Translations under genes and position numbers: made by a program
Shown here: positions 18,560 through 27,460 of the stretch, piece after piece
Layout of the letters: each line of letters opens with the position of its first letter
How positions within the stretch are numbered: the stretch's first letter is position 1
Notes under the pieces: generated by a model
Databases searched by the model: none
Seen by the model: only the letters and a program-made list of their open reading frames with translations
Told to the model about the DNA's origin: nothing
NCBI GenBank assembly: GCA_963845265.1
Contig: CAWJRN010000003.1
Coordinates: 512,652-576,651 of the forward strand
Length of the DNA stretch: 64,000 nt
Reading direction: 5' to 3'
From: DYRB01 sp963845265
GTDB lineage: Bacteria > Pseudomonadota > Gammaproteobacteria > Chromatiales > Chromatiaceae

Positions 18560-18594
18560 TTTGTCCTAGACAAAAAGACTTTAGGGACTATACT
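18560..18594 (+). promoter_or_regulatory. Palindromic operator over a sigma70-like promoter
   Basis: TTTGTC-CTA-GACAAA (18560-18574) is a perfect 6-bp inverted repeat. It overlaps a candidate -35 (TAGACA, 18567-18572), followed after 16 bp by -10 TATACT (18589-18594), reading toward the 60-aa gene. It lies between that gene and the divergent CarH-like gene, the usual place for a MerR/LitR operator. Assignment to the regulator is inference. Confidence 0.55.
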
Positions 18595-18658
18595 ACAGTC
18601 ATGTCGGCAACGCATTGCCGGCAACAGTCCTAAGAAAACTTTGACCGGAGAGGTAGCT

Positions 18659-18841
18659 ATGAGCGTCTACGAGAACCAGGTTCAGGCAACTGCGAAGTAC
18701 TACAATCCCGAAATGCGCAAGATCGAGCACAACGACGCCGGCGATATCGGATCATCCGTGGTTCCGGGAAGGGATCTGCGTCTAGACGATTGGGCCGACG
18801 TGCTCAGAGACCTGAGGGACAACGGGGAGGCTTACTACTGA
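18659..18841 (+). CDS. Small acidic protein of unknown function (60 aa)
   Basis: MSVYENQVQATAKYYNPEMR to DVLRDLRDNGEAYY. GGAGAGG lies about 7 nt before the ATG and a good promoter lies about 65 bp upstream, so it is probably expressed. No domain is recognised. Divergent from the CarH-like photoreceptor gene, it is the best candidate target of light/B12 control. An abrupt aromatic C-terminus could mean truncation, but the following hairpin suggests a natural end. Confidence 0.55.
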   Translation: MSVYENQVQATAKYYNPEMRKIEHNDAGDIGSSVVPGRDLRLDDWADVLRDLRDNGEAYY

Positions 18842-18890
18842 AAGTCGTGAAGCACCAGCAAGCCCCTGTTGGGGCTACGCTGCTTAAGCC

Positions 18891-18933
18891 GGTAGATTCC
18901 TCGACTCCCACGTTCAATGTCGAGGAATCTACC
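18891..18933. repeat. 14-bp perfect inverted repeat (hairpin)
   Basis: Arms GGTAGATTCCTCGA (18891-18904) and TCGAGGAATCTACC (18920-18933) with a 15-nt loop. It lies 50 bp after the 60-aa gene; a shorter hairpin (GCCCC-tgtt-GGGGC) precedes it. No T-tract follows, so it may be a rho-independent-like RNA stop or an mRNA-stabilising stem. Confidence 0.6.
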
Positions 18934-19566
18934 GAAAGCATCTGGAGAAGCGCTTGGTGCACCCAGAGTTGGGCCCCCTGCCCATAAGGGGTGAGCGCTG
19001 CTGAAGCTCGCAGTCCTGACGGCTGGTCGGCGTGGGCGCTAGCGGCGAGACGGCAGGCCTGGCGGTCGGAGGCGGGATCCGAAATATGCGCACGCGCTTA
19101 CTGCTCCTCAGGCGACAGGTTTCCAATGGAAATGGAACCCGCTGCTGCGTGGCGAGCAACCGACAGGTCAGACTTGTATGAGACCACGCACCTGACGCCG
19201 CAGATTCGAGAGGGTGCTCCTGGGACCCAGCCGTGAGTCGAAGCGACCTGGCTCAAAGGCGGTATAGGTGGTGCCGGGTTCGTAAGCGAACCTAACCCGA
19301 GTGTCCGGAAACAGCATACAAGAGACGCTGACGGCACTTCCGGCGACCGGCAGCTTCTGGCCGGCTGCTGTCCGTCAGCCTTGTCGGAGGCCCGGGACGA
19401 CCGGGCGGGCGGACCCCTACCAAAACGCGACCCGAAGCCGTCATCCGTCCTCCGAATCTCAACGGACGCAGTGCAACGGACAGCGGACGTTCGCCGCAGC
19501 CGCTAAGATCGCCTGCTGTGCTGTATATAAAGACAGCTCTCAAGGTGATCGCGACGTACTGCCGAC
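18934..19566. other. Non-coding stretch
   Basis: No gene recognised on either strand. GC-rich, with repeated motifs such as gcggacgttcgccgc near 19480 that recur in other debris zones of this window. Confidence 0.35.
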
Positions 19567-19692
19567 ATGGCCGTCAACCCACAGGGATGTCGACCCGTTC
19601 CCTACGCCCGTCGCCACCCCGAGCAAACCATCCTATACCGCCTCGTCCAGCAGTACCTGGAGATCTACCTCGCGCTAGCGCGGGGAGGCGAC
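19567..19692 (+). pseudogene. IS91-type transposase N-terminal fragment
   Basis: VPYARRHPEQTILYRLVQQY followed by LEIYLALARGG matches the N-terminal block of IS91-like transposases (YxPRxPExSxLYxxVxxHLETFL). The zinc-binding part that should follow is gone. It overlaps the 3' flank of the alpha/beta hydrolase gene. Confidence 0.5.
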
Positions 19693-19781
19693 GGGGACGG
19701 CTTCGGCCGTCGCGGGTCATCGGTGGTTGGAGCCGGACCTCGGACTCGCCGCGGCGGTGCGCCCCAGTTGTTACGCCCTCC

Positions 19782-20750
19782 TCACACGGCGCAATAGCCG
19801 CCCTGAACCCAGGACAGGACCATCTCGGCAAACTCCTCGGCCTTGTCCTGGTAGGAGAAGTGACCGCAGTGCTCGAACACGCGGAGCTGGCTACGTTTCA
19901 GACGCTGCTGCAGGCGACGGCCGTTGTCGACCAGCAGGAACATGTCCAGATCACCCCAGAAGAGCTGCACTGGGAGGTCGAGGTCCGCAAGGTGCGGGTC
20001 GAGCGTCGCCAGGTTCTCCGGATAGGTCTTAAACCAGTGGGTGGCGGGGCCGATGCGCCGGTCGTAAGACGCCACGTAGTCGGCGACCTCCTCGGTGCTC
20101 GGCACATAGTTCACGCAGCCGAGGCGATTGCCCCCCTCCACGAAGGCGCGCGCCCCGGTGATGCGGAACATCATGCGCCAGAAGGCCGAGCCCACCATCT
20201 TGTCGATGATGCTGCCGTTGGCGGTGGGCAGGATCGCCGGTCCGTCGCCGACGATCAGGCTCGTGGCCCGGTGCTCGCGATGGATGACATAATCCAGAGC
20301 CGCCGGCATGCCCACGTCGGGACCGACGATGTGGATGTCGTTCAGGTCCAGGGCCCGGACGAACCCTTCCAAGAAGCGGCCCTGGGCAGCGAAGCTCATG
20401 ACCTCCAGGCCGCCTGCGCTGCGCCCGAACCCGGGCAGGTCCAGGGCCACCAGCCGGCAGTGCGCCCCCAGGGTATCCCAGATGGGGTCGTAGCAGAGGA
20501 TGCTCTGGGGCAGGGGGCTTAGGAGCAGCACGACCGGTCCATCCGCCTTGCCGCCCTCGGCATAGCGCACGCGAATTCCCTCCAGGGTGCGATATTCTGG
20601 ACGTATCGACAGCCGCGCCGGCCGCGCCTCGGCCCGACCCGCGCCCGGTCGGCGTGCGGCCTTGATCTGCGCGTATTCAGGTGTGATGGCGAGCAGGACT
20701 CCAGCGTTGAGCTTGCCGAGCAGGCCGATCGGATCCGAGGGAGTGCTCAT
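19782..20750 (-). CDS. Alpha/beta-fold hydrolase with Asp nucleophile elbow
   Basis: 322 aa from the ATG at 20748-20750. Fold motifs: VRYAEGGKADGPVVLLLSPL, LVALDLPGFGRSAGG, elbow HIVGPDVGMPAALD and FWGDLDMFLLVDNGRRL, with the terminal HCGHFSYQDKAEEF. The nucleophile position is Asp (GPDVG) instead of Ser, as in haloalkane dehalogenases and epoxide hydrolases, and the usual HG oxyanion pair before the first loop is replaced by SPLPQS. The true reaction is unknown. Longer upstream in-frame starts lack support. Confidence 0.8.
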   Translation of the reverse strand: MSTPSDPIGLLGKLNAGVLLAITPEYAQIKAARRPGAGRAEARPARLSIRPEYRTLEGIRVRYAEGGKADGPVVLLLSPLPQSILCYDPIWDTLGAHCRLVALDLPGFGRSAGGLEVMSFAAQGRFLEGFVRALDLNDIHIVGPDVGMPAALDYVIHREHRATSLIVGDGPAILPTANGSIIDKMVGSAFWRMMFRITGARAFVEGGNRLGCVNYVPSTEEVADYVASYDRRIGPATHWFKTYPENLATLDPHLADLDLPVQLFWGDLDMFLLVDNGRRLQQRLKRSQLRVFEHCGHFSYQDKAEEFAEMVLSWVQGGYCAV

Positions 20751-21256
20751 CGGTTTGGACCTCGCGTCGTTTTCGTTGGGGGGTGTGAGATCAATGCGTT
20801 GGCTCGCCGACGAAACCATGCCAGGGGCTCCAGTTGTCGAAGTGCGTATTCTAGGCCAACGTGGATACCCGTTCCGCGGCAAGCTGGACAGTGAGTCCAG
20901 CGGAAGCTGACCACAGATTCCAGGGCAAACTGGACGCCTGAAGTAGTGAGACGAGGCGCCGGATACTCGTGACACCCTGGGATGTTGACCCTGGCGGTGT
21001 CTGCGGCCTACACGCGGTTGTCCATGGAGGGTAATCGGAGACGGATCACGAAATCGGGAAAGGCGGAGTCTTGTCGTTGCACCGTCCTCGACCCTTGCGG
21101 CTGCTTGACCGCGTATTGCAGCCCCAACGCTGTCGCATCCGGGGGGACGGATCTTGGCCGAACAGCGAAGCCGCAGTGGCGATCGGCGAGGTAACGATCG
21201 CCGCGTCATGCCGGCCTGTCCCTACCTCGGCCCTTCGCCGGAAACTGTCGCTCCCT
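20751..21256. other. Non-coding stretch
   Basis: No gene seen. It contains short repeats of ctggacag/cagtttgcc type (20880-20940), typical of flanks of old insertion elements. Confidence 0.35.
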
Positions 21257-21574
21257 TCATGTCTCGACTTGGCCGATCTGCTGACGTACGGATTCGATTT
21301 TTCCGGAGAGTCGACCCAGTGGGCCCCGTCGAATGTCGAACTTTGCCGTGGCGTACACTCGCTCGCAGCCCAGCCCGTCCAAGATGCCTTCGGCGCGCTC
21401 GATGAGTCCGAGGGACTCTGCGAGGGTCGCAGTCTCGATGACGGTGCCCATGGGTGAGAGCCGGTACTCGTGACCGCTGTCGCGGATCATGGCAATCACA
21501 GGCGCAACGAAACGACTCACGCTGACGCCTTGGTCCATCGGGAAGATGCTGAGATCGAGCAGCACGGACATCAT
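21257..21574 (-). CDS. MTH1187-family thiamine-binding protein (DUF77)
   Basis: 105 aa. MSVLLDLSIFPMDQGVSVSR, VIAMIRDSGHEYRLSPMGTV and IETATLAESLGLIERAEGIL match the MTH1187/YkoF-like thiamine-binding family with a ferredoxin-like fold. The Met-Met start leaves either codon possible. Monocistronic in appearance. Confidence 0.85.
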   Translation of the reverse strand: MMSVLLDLSIFPMDQGVSVSRFVAPVIAMIRDSGHEYRLSPMGTVIETATLAESLGLIERAEGILDGLGCERVYATAKFDIRRGPLGRLSGKIESVRQQIGQVET

Positions 21575-21957
21575 GAGGCCCTAAAGGTCACGGCTCGGAT
21601 ACACTGATTAGCCTTGCGGCAGCCAGCGGTCGGGCAGATCCCACGAAGGCTGATTGGGCGATGCAATGGGTGTCGGTTGCGACGTCGTTCAGTTGAGCAA
21701 AAAGATATTGCCTGCAGCTTGCGCGGCATTGATCTGTTCCATGTCAGTGTTCGTTGCGACGCGGGACCAATCGATCATCAGTGGTTCCAGTGTGCCTGTA
21801 AAGCCCAGGCCAGTTCCTATTCTTCAGTCATGGCTTGGGGAGGTGAGGTGCGGTCGGCGACACCCTCGCGCACGCGGGCGGAGTGGTTGCGCCAGCTCCG
21901 GAGTCACCGGCTGGGGTGGGCGAGCCGGACGGTGCAGTGGCGAGAAGGCCCTGCGTC
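21575..21957. other. Non-coding stretch
   Basis: No supportable gene on either strand; the short frames here have no recognisable motif. Confidence 0.35.
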
Positions 21958-22410
21958 TCAGCGCACGGAGATAGCGGCGAGGATCTTCTCGACCTCGGCA
22001 TCGGTGAACCCGTCGGGCTCACGCGGGATGAGCAGTTCGGCGTCGGGCAGGAACAAGACCTCGGTGATGGGCTCGTACTGCCTTGCCGCCGCCCCAGATA
22101 GGCGTTGCTGCCCAGGCAGTAGCGGAGGTGGGGACAGCCGATTTTGGTACTTTACCAGTTCAAACTCTCCGCCCTCCACTTTCACTTTCCTCCGGCCCAG
22201 CTCGAATCCGTACCAAAACCCCAGCTCCTTGCCGCGACGCACAATGACCTCGCGTCTGTCGCCGAAGGGCACGTAGCGGGCGAATGAACCGATGTCGGCA
22301 GTCTTCGCGAGTTCGATGGTCGAGGTGATGGGGACTCCGGTGAGATCGAGGGCGAACGCGAGACCAGTAAAAAGCGCAAGCGCACTACTGACCAACAGGC
22401 GGCGTGACAT
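21958..22410 (-). CDS. Secreted hypothetical protein
   Basis: 150 aa from the ATG at 22410 (MSRRLLVSSALALFTGLAFA), which gives a clean Sec signal peptide and has GAGGGTC just upstream; a start 36 nt earlier is possible. The mature part is charged (FELGRRKVKVEGGEFELVKY) and contains ELLIPREPDGFTDAEVEKIL. No family recognised. Composition and signal peptide support a real gene. Confidence 0.55.
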   Translation of the reverse strand: MSRRLLVSSALALFTGLAFALDLTGVPITSTIELAKTADIGSFARYVPFGDRREVIVRRGKELGFWYGFELGRRKVKVEGGEFELVKYQNRLSPPPLLPGQQRLSGAAARQYEPITEVLFLPDAELLIPREPDGFTDAEVEKILAAISVR

Positions 22411-22446
22411 GTGACCCTCTGGCTGCCGATGTTTGCGAGTTGCCAT

Positions 22447-23034
22447 GAGGACACATTATAGATACCGCGTCTCAGCGGCCAGTCGGTGCGATCCCGCCGT
22501 ACTGGACATACGTTGCGTAGCCCCCTGGCGGCACACGACCCAGGGCGTGTGAAAACGTCCCTCGCCGTTGACCAGGTGGGTGCCAAAGTCGCTATTGGCC
22601 CCCTATCGACACCGGGAGTGGCAAGATTTCCGTCTGAGGGGCGGATTCTGAGAAAGAAGTGGTAGCCGGACCCTATTTTCTATTCTAGTCCGGGGTTTTG
22701 ACACGGCCTGGGCCGTCAGCAGCCAGTCTGTCACCCCCGATTGGGTTACTTCGCGTGGAGGAGACCCAAGGTCGGGTCACGGCAAGTTAGTTGGTTCGAT
22801 CCAAAGCCACGGAAGGGCTGCCGTCATGTGCCAGTGCCAGCGTAAGGCACTCGGACCTCCAGGAGGCCCACAGCAACCTATACTGTAAGTGACCCCACGG
22901 GCATGGACGGGAAAGGTTCGCAGACTAGCACCCTGCTCGAACCGTAGTACCCAGCCTCGCGGGGCGGCCCCCACGAGTTTGGAAAGGCAGGGAGGCTCGG
23001 CTACAGGCTGAATGTAGCTCTCGTGGGGCTTGTC
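22447..23034. other. Non-coding debris with an insertion-end-like motif and direct repeat
   Basis: No gene. The 20-bp motif aacctatactgtaagtga at about 22874 recurs with one change (aacctatactctaagtga) at about 23325, bracketing the 68-aa gene at 23035. A T-loop-like ggttcgatcc at 22793 is not part of a foldable tRNA. Confidence 0.4.
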
Positions 23035-23241
23035 TTATGCGGGCGGGTCGCCGTCCTCAGTCCTGCGGATGCTGGCTGCTTCATCCAAGAGGCCGAGCCA
23101 TTCGTCCTCTGTCAGTTCATCCGTGTCCGTCACGCCCTCGCGGCTCAGCAACCTCAGCAGGATGCGACCATCGCCCTCGTCGGCGGCAGAGCCCAACAAC
23201 TCGACAAGCTGGGCCGGGGTGGTGTCGTTGTCGATGTGCAT
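23035..23241 (-). CDS. Small acidic hypothetical protein (68 aa)
   Basis: MHIDNDTTPAQLVELLGSAA to IRRTEDGDPPA. Strongly acidic, predicted helical, with plausible start context (GGAGAGACACC upstream). Unknown function. It is enclosed by an 18-bp imperfect direct repeat, so it may be a small mobile or inserted unit. Confidence 0.45.
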   Translation of the reverse strand: MHIDNDTTPAQLVELLGSAADEGDGRILLRLLSREGVTDTDELTEDEWLGLLDEAASIRRTEDGDPPA

Positions 23242-23327
23242 GGTGTCTCTCCGGGTGCCACGGCAGGGGCGGCGCGTTTTGGGGCCAGCATAGCGGAGTG
23301 CAGGGCCAACACGGCTCCCCCACCAAC

Positions 23328-23717
23328 CTATACTCTAAGTGAGCCCCGCGAGCAGAAAGTCAGCGAGGTCCCCCGCAAGGAAGGCGGGGCCGCTGGGAAA
23401 CTTTCCATCTGATGATGGGCGAAGGGCCGGTAGAGGCGTAAAACGCGCACCCGATGCTCCTTCACTTCAATCTCAGTGAGCGGGGTTCCTGTTTTTCCTC
23501 CGAGCGTCGGTGTGGAAAGGGCTACCAATTGAGCAGCCCTTTTATGTTCGAGGACTGTCCCATCGCCAGCAGTCCGCCACGTCGGTTTTACCCGGTCAGG
23601 CCCAGGATCCGTGGTGACCGCATACCAGCGTGAACCTGCCGCTCGCGGCGCTCGGGCGAGTGGCCCCGGACTTGGCCGGTCACCGCCCCCCAACCAGTTA
23701 TACGAACGGGGCGTCAT
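23328..23717 (-). CDS. Hypothetical protein, possibly partial
   Basis: A 129-aa frame whose middle (SRWYAVTTDPGPDRVKPTWR, GKTGTPLTEIEVKEHRVRVL) looks protein-like, while both ends are low-complexity. No family recognised. The C-terminus overlaps the aacctatact repeat, so it may be truncated. Confidence 0.3.
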   Translation of the reverse strand: MTPRSYNWLGGGDRPSPGPLARAPRAAGSRWYAVTTDPGPDRVKPTWRTAGDGTVLEHKRAAQLVALSTPTLGGKTGTPLTEIEVKEHRVRVLRLYRPFAHHQMESFPAAPPSLRGTSLTFCSRGSLRV

Positions 23718-24427
23718 CGACTCACCCTGGCGCCCGCTCGCATTCGCTGCCCCCGGATGCCTCTCAGAGGGCCTGCGCGCCCCAGTGACTGCGCGTTGAG
23801 CCCTAGGCGCCTATAAAGGCTCGTGCAAACACTGCTCGTGCGCTCTGAGACCCACCCAGAGCAGAGCAGGCCGAGCTAGCCGATGGAGCCGCCGCGCCGC
23901 GGTGTGCGTGCCTGCGACCTGGAGTAAGGCGCCTGCGAGGATCCGAGTCCCTAACAACCGAATCGTGACGGCACCGGCTCTCGGAGAGTCGCTTCGATGC
24001 AGACCCTCCGATCGCGCACGATAGGGCGTCACCACCGGCACGGTGAAGCGTTTTGCGAACCCTCGAAAAGATCGCCAGTGAGTTTGGCATCACCAAACAG
24101 GCAGTCGCGGCAACCGGCCCCCGGGCCTGCGAAAACGCCGGGGCTGGATTGCCAAGCAGATGCCCGCCCCTGGATCGAGATCCGCGAGACGCGAGACGCG
24201 AGGAGGGGTGATCGGATCACTGTATCGTTGCCCCCTCGATGTCCTCAATTCTTTCACAATGTCTGCGGGATTGCTGCACCCTCGCTCCCTAGACTAAGAA
24301 TCAAGGCGGAGGATGCCCCGGCGCGGGGTGGTCCCCGCCGGTATTGGGTCAGGCCAGCGGCACTCCAGCGTCCCCGTCGGAGACGGCGGCGAGCCCGGGG
24401 CCCGCGTCAAACAGATGGAGGCATCCC
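23718..24427. other. Non-coding / decayed stretch
   Basis: A short plus-strand segment near 24060 encodes RTLEKIASEFGITKQAV, a helix-turn-helix-like piece with no intact gene around it. Otherwise no gene is seen. The promoter of the EF-hand gene should lie in the last 150 bp. Confidence 0.35.
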
Positions 24428-24850
24428 ATGTTTCGCACTCGGCAGAATTTCGTCTACTCGATCATAGCACTCGCCGTGGCGATGGCCGCATCGGGCGCGG
24501 CATTCGCCCAGGGGCCAGGGGTTGGCGGATGGGGCGGGCGCGGTCCGGGGCCGGCGCCGTTCGAACTGATGGACCTCGACGGCAGCGGCAGCATCAGTGC
24601 CGCCGAGCACGCTCAGTTCCGGGCGGAGCGGCAGCAGGCCCTGGCGGCCCAGGGGCGCCTGCTGCGCAATGCCGCCAACGCCCCGGCCTTGGAGGCCATC
24701 GACACCGACGGCGACGGCCAGATCAGCCGCGCCGAGATGACCGCGATGCGCCAGGCCAGGATGGCAAACCGCGGCTACGGCTACGCTTACGGACCCGCCT
24801 TCGGCCCGGGGCTGGCCGGCACTCGGCCGTGCTGGCGGTCCAACTGGTAA
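24428..24850 (+). CDS. Secreted EF-hand calcium-binding protein
   Basis: 140 aa. Signal peptide SIIALAVAMAASGAAFAQG. Two EF-hand loops: DLDGSGSISAAE and DTDGDGQISRAE, both with correct Asp/Gly/Glu spacing. Gly-rich linker before the first hand and an aromatic/Gly C-terminus. The start at 24428 follows GGAGGC. Probably a periplasmic calcium-binding protein; the partner is unknown. Confidence 0.85.
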   Translation: MFRTRQNFVYSIIALAVAMAASGAAFAQGPGVGGWGGRGPGPAPFELMDLDGSGSISAAEHAQFRAERQQALAAQGRLLRNAANAPALEAIDTDGDGQISRAEMTAMRQARMANRGYGYAYGPAFGPGLAGTRPCWRSNW

Positions 24851-25009
24851 TGCCGGTCGGAAGCGCTAGCCTGCTCGGGGCATTGTCCCGTGCGGGCAGG
24901 CGCTCTCATCACACGGCAACGTCGTCCTGGAACCATCCCCGTTTGGGATCTGCCACGGCGAGCGCACGCTGGAGATCCCACGCCCCAGGCTCCTGTGGCA
25001 CCGCCCGGT

Positions 25010-26322
25010 CGTCCTGGCTACCCTTCGCATCCGCCTGAGAAATCCAAGGCTTGCGGCGCCGATGGCCCTCAGATCAAGTCCACGGCAGCAGGCCTTGACT
25101 CGAGTTGGCCGGACCGGTTCTCATCGACCAACCTCTTTGGCGTCGGAAACTCACGGAGCCGCTGTGGACTCGAACCTGGTCGCTGCCCTGATCATCGCCC
25201 TCGGGCGGGCGGTCCGGCGCCTGCTGCGTCCGGCACGCTCCGGGGCGAAGTTGATGATCGGCGCCGCCGGCGATCTCACCCGTACGCGATCGGAGCTCAT
25301 GGCGGAGAACGCCTTGCTGCGTCAGCAGCTCATCGTGCTGCGTCGCAGCATCAAGCGGCCTCGACTCCACCGCGACGACCGCGTGCTCCTACTCGCCCTG
25401 GCCCGATTGACCCGCCGATGGCGAGACGCCTTGCATGTGGTCAGCCCCGAGACGCTGTTGCGCTGGCATCGAGACCTCTTCAAGATCGTCTGGAGACGAA
25501 AGTCCCTGCCCCGTGGTCAGCCGAAGCGACTCGCGCCGGAGGTCGTCACGCTCATCCAGGCGATGGCCAAGGACAACGTGCTCTGGGGCGCAGAACGCAT
25601 CCGAGGCGAGCTGCTGAAGCTGGGCATTCGCGTCAGTAAACGAACCATTCAGAAGTACATGAGGCGGGTACGGCCACCCGGTAAACGGGGCCAGAGCTGG
25701 AACACCTTCGTCGGAAACCACAGCTGCGACATTTGGGCATGCGACTTCCTGCAGCTCTACGACGTCCTGTTCCGTCCTATCTTCGCGTTCTTCTTCGTGG
25801 TCCACGGCACGCGGGAAGTCGTTCACTTTAATGTGACCCGCTGCCCTACCGACGCCTGGGCGGCCCAGCAACTTCGGGAGGCCACGCCATACGGTGACGG
25901 ACCGACGTACCTCATCCGAGACAACGATGACAAGTTCGGAAGAAGATTCGACGCCGTGGCCGAGGGGACGGGCATCGATGTCGTGAAGATCCCGCCACGC
26001 TCTCCCAATCTGAACCCCATCTGCGAACGCTTCCTCGGATCTGTGCGTCGGGAGTGCTTGGACCACGTGGTCATACTCAGCGAACGGCACCTGCATCGTG
26101 TACTGCGGGAGTATGTTGAGACCTACTTCAATAGTGCCCGTCCGCATCAAGGGTTGTTTCAGAGGATACCGGCCCTGGCAGAGTCGCGGTCGGTCTCGGA
26201 GATCGGCAGGAACGTCGTCGGGCTTCCGATCCTCGGTGGGCTCCACCATGACTACCAGAGGGCGGCGTAGGCGCCCGTCATCCGAGCCGGTGCTCACGTG
26301 GATGGAAAGGGTAGCCAGCACG
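25010..26322 (+). mobile_element. rve-type insertion sequence, copy 1 (1313 bp)
   Basis: Ends are imperfect terminal inverted repeats: left CGTCCTGGCTACCCTTCGC, right (reverse complement) CGTGCTGGCTACCCTTTCC. Three further full copies and one solo right end occur in the window. No convincing target duplication was found next to this copy; CG occurs at both outer edges and may belong to the element. It encodes one transposase and inserts just after the EF-hand gene. Confidence 0.9.
25164..26270 (+). CDS. IS transposase, integrase core (IS481-like), copy 1
   Basis: 368 aa from a GTG. N-terminal coiled/HTH region (LTRTRSELMAENALLRQQLI), second HTH (NVLWGAERIRGELLKLGIRV), then an rve DDE core: first Asp in IWACDFLQLYD, second in LIRDNDDKFG, Glu in ICERFLGSVRRECLDH. 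Arrangement and size fit IS481/IS3-like integrase-core transposases; exact family is not certain. The upstream frame is also open here (ctctttgg), unlike copies 3 and 4 where it has a stop. Confidence 0.9.
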   Translation: MDSNLVAALIIALGRAVRRLLRPARSGAKLMIGAAGDLTRTRSELMAENALLRQQLIVLRRSIKRPRLHRDDRVLLLALARLTRRWRDALHVVSPETLLRWHRDLFKIVWRRKSLPRGQPKRLAPEVVTLIQAMAKDNVLWGAERIRGELLKLGIRVSKRTIQKYMRRVRPPGKRGQSWNTFVGNHSCDIWACDFLQLYDVLFRPIFAFFFVVHGTREVVHFNVTRCPTDAWAAQQLREATPYGDGPTYLIRDNDDKFGRRFDAVAEGTGIDVVKIPPRSPNLNPICERFLGSVRRECLDHVVILSERHLHRVLREYVETYFNSARPHQGLFQRIPALAESRSVSEIGRNVVGLPILGGLHHDYQRAA

Positions 26323-26377
26323 GGGCGATGGCGGAGAGAATAGAGGTCAGCAACGCCTGACCCACCAGCCAACCTGG

Positions 26378-26410
26378 ACCGGGAAGGGTTACCCCTTCCC
26401 GGTTCTTTCT
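26378..26410 (+). terminator. Rho-independent terminator
   Basis: ACCGGGAAGG / CCTTCCCGGT stem with a 6-nt loop (26378-26403) followed by TCTTTCT. The gene it served has been displaced by IS copy 1; only a short tail (MAERIEVSNA then stop) precedes it. Confidence 0.75.
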
Positions 26411-26559
26411 GTAATATGCAACAGTGATACCGTCCGGATTATGGGGGTGGATTCGGTTGCGGTGCTTTTTCCCTGACTGCGGGGGTGTAACCAAGGTTAA
26501 GGTCCCGAGATCCCCTAAAGCCGGTATGCAATGGTATGCAATGAACAGACTGAGAGGTG

Positions 26560-26615
26560 GTGGGAGCGGCGTTCAGCCGCTATCAGCCACGATCCGCGAC
26601 CAGCGTCGCTCCCAC
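26560..26615. repeat. REP-like palindromic element
   Basis: GTGGGAGCG (26560-26568) pairs with CGCTCCCAC (26607-26615) around an internal GCGGC/GCCGC stem. This is the form of REP elements mobilised by RAYTs; a broken RAYT is at the start of the window. Confidence 0.5.
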
Positions 26616-26651
26616 AGACATCAAGTGAGGCTTCTGACTAATTTCCAATCC

Positions 26652-26885
26652 TTAATCGTTGTAGTTGCATTCGACAATCATGACCACGCCGGATTCGTCG
26701 GGCATTGCCTCGACACTCCCTGCAGTCGTGTTCACCGGGCACTTCACGACGAGGGAACGCCCGTACTCATCGTCGTTGGAGTCCCCCAGCCAGGTATCGC
26801 CGGGAGCGCCTTTCTTGTTTGCATCCCCACCCGCAAACGCGGCCACGGAGAACACCAACAAACATGCACCAAACATCGCTTTCAC
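26652..26885 (-). CDS. Small secreted hypothetical protein (77 aa)
   Basis: GTG start with AAGGAGA 7 nt upstream, a strong ribosome site. Signal peptide KAMFGACLLVFSVAAFAGG. Mature part has two cysteines (VVKCPVNTTAG, MIVECNYND) that could form one disulfide. No family recognised. Lower GC than its neighbours. Confidence 0.6.
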   Translation of the reverse strand: MKAMFGACLLVFSVAAFAGGDANKKGAPGDTWLGDSNDDEYGRSLVVKCPVNTTAGSVEAMPDESGVVMIVECNYND

Positions 26886-27109
26886 TCGTTCTCTCCTTAT
26901 GCTCCAGTTGTAAGACGGAAACGATTCTACGCCCCCGAATAACAGCCGAACGCGCCATGGTTCACACTCCGGCCGATGGAGCGGGAGAGGATTTCGAACG
27001 GTAGCAGATCAAGGAACAATCATGGCGATACTTAGAATTTTGCTTGTTCCGATCACTGGGTTTATCTGCTTGCTCCCACCCGTTGGGATGGCCTCAAACC
27101 CTGCCCGGT

Positions 27110-27360
27110 GGCAACGATGGACCCATCAGGGGTTCCGCCGATGTTGGACCAGGGCGGCGTTGATGGCCAAGAGCTCAGCAGTGGCCCCGGTCAGCGTCGT
27201 GGTGGCAACCTTCGTCGGGCGAATGGAACGGCATCAAGTACGAAGTGGGCACGACAGCCGACGAGGTGACGCACAAAGGTACCGACATCGCGTACCTAGG
27301 TATGTTCGATGCTCCTCCGCTGTTTTTTGCAGCGCTGAGCGAGCTCGCTCAAGACCACTA
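27110..27360 (+). pseudogene. Fragment of a secreted lectin-like protein
   Basis: One plus-strand frame ends WNGIKYEVGTTADEVTHKGT DIAYLGMFDAPPLFFAALSE and stops at 27360. The VGTTxDxVTHxxxxIxYLxM pattern followed by a FAxL strand resembles repeated segments of secreted H-type-lectin-like proteins. Upstream coding is broken, so this is a relic. Tentative. Confidence 0.3.
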
Positions 27361-27396
27361 AAAACGCGGGCGCAGACCCGCAAGTTTGCGGCCACA

Positions 27397-27436
27397 AAAA
27401 AGCCCTTGTCTCGAAACCTCGCGACAAGGGCTTTTT
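27397..27436. terminator. Bidirectional rho-independent terminator
   Basis: AAAAAGCCCTTGTC / GACAAGGGCTTTTT perfect 14-bp stem with a 12-nt loop. It terminates the minus-strand methyltransferase gene ending at 27461 and any plus-strand transcript. Confidence 0.9.
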
Positions 27437-27460
27437 GAACTACCGAAAGCGCTAATCAGT

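Noticed and set aside
22780..22815. tRNA-like T-loop ggttcgatcc
   Set aside because: No matching acceptor, anticodon or D arm can be folded around it.
25389..26372. Long antisense open frames (over 300 codons) opposite each IS transposase
   Set aside because: They are exact shadows of the GC-rich transposase gene, repeat in all copies, and have no ribosome site or domain.
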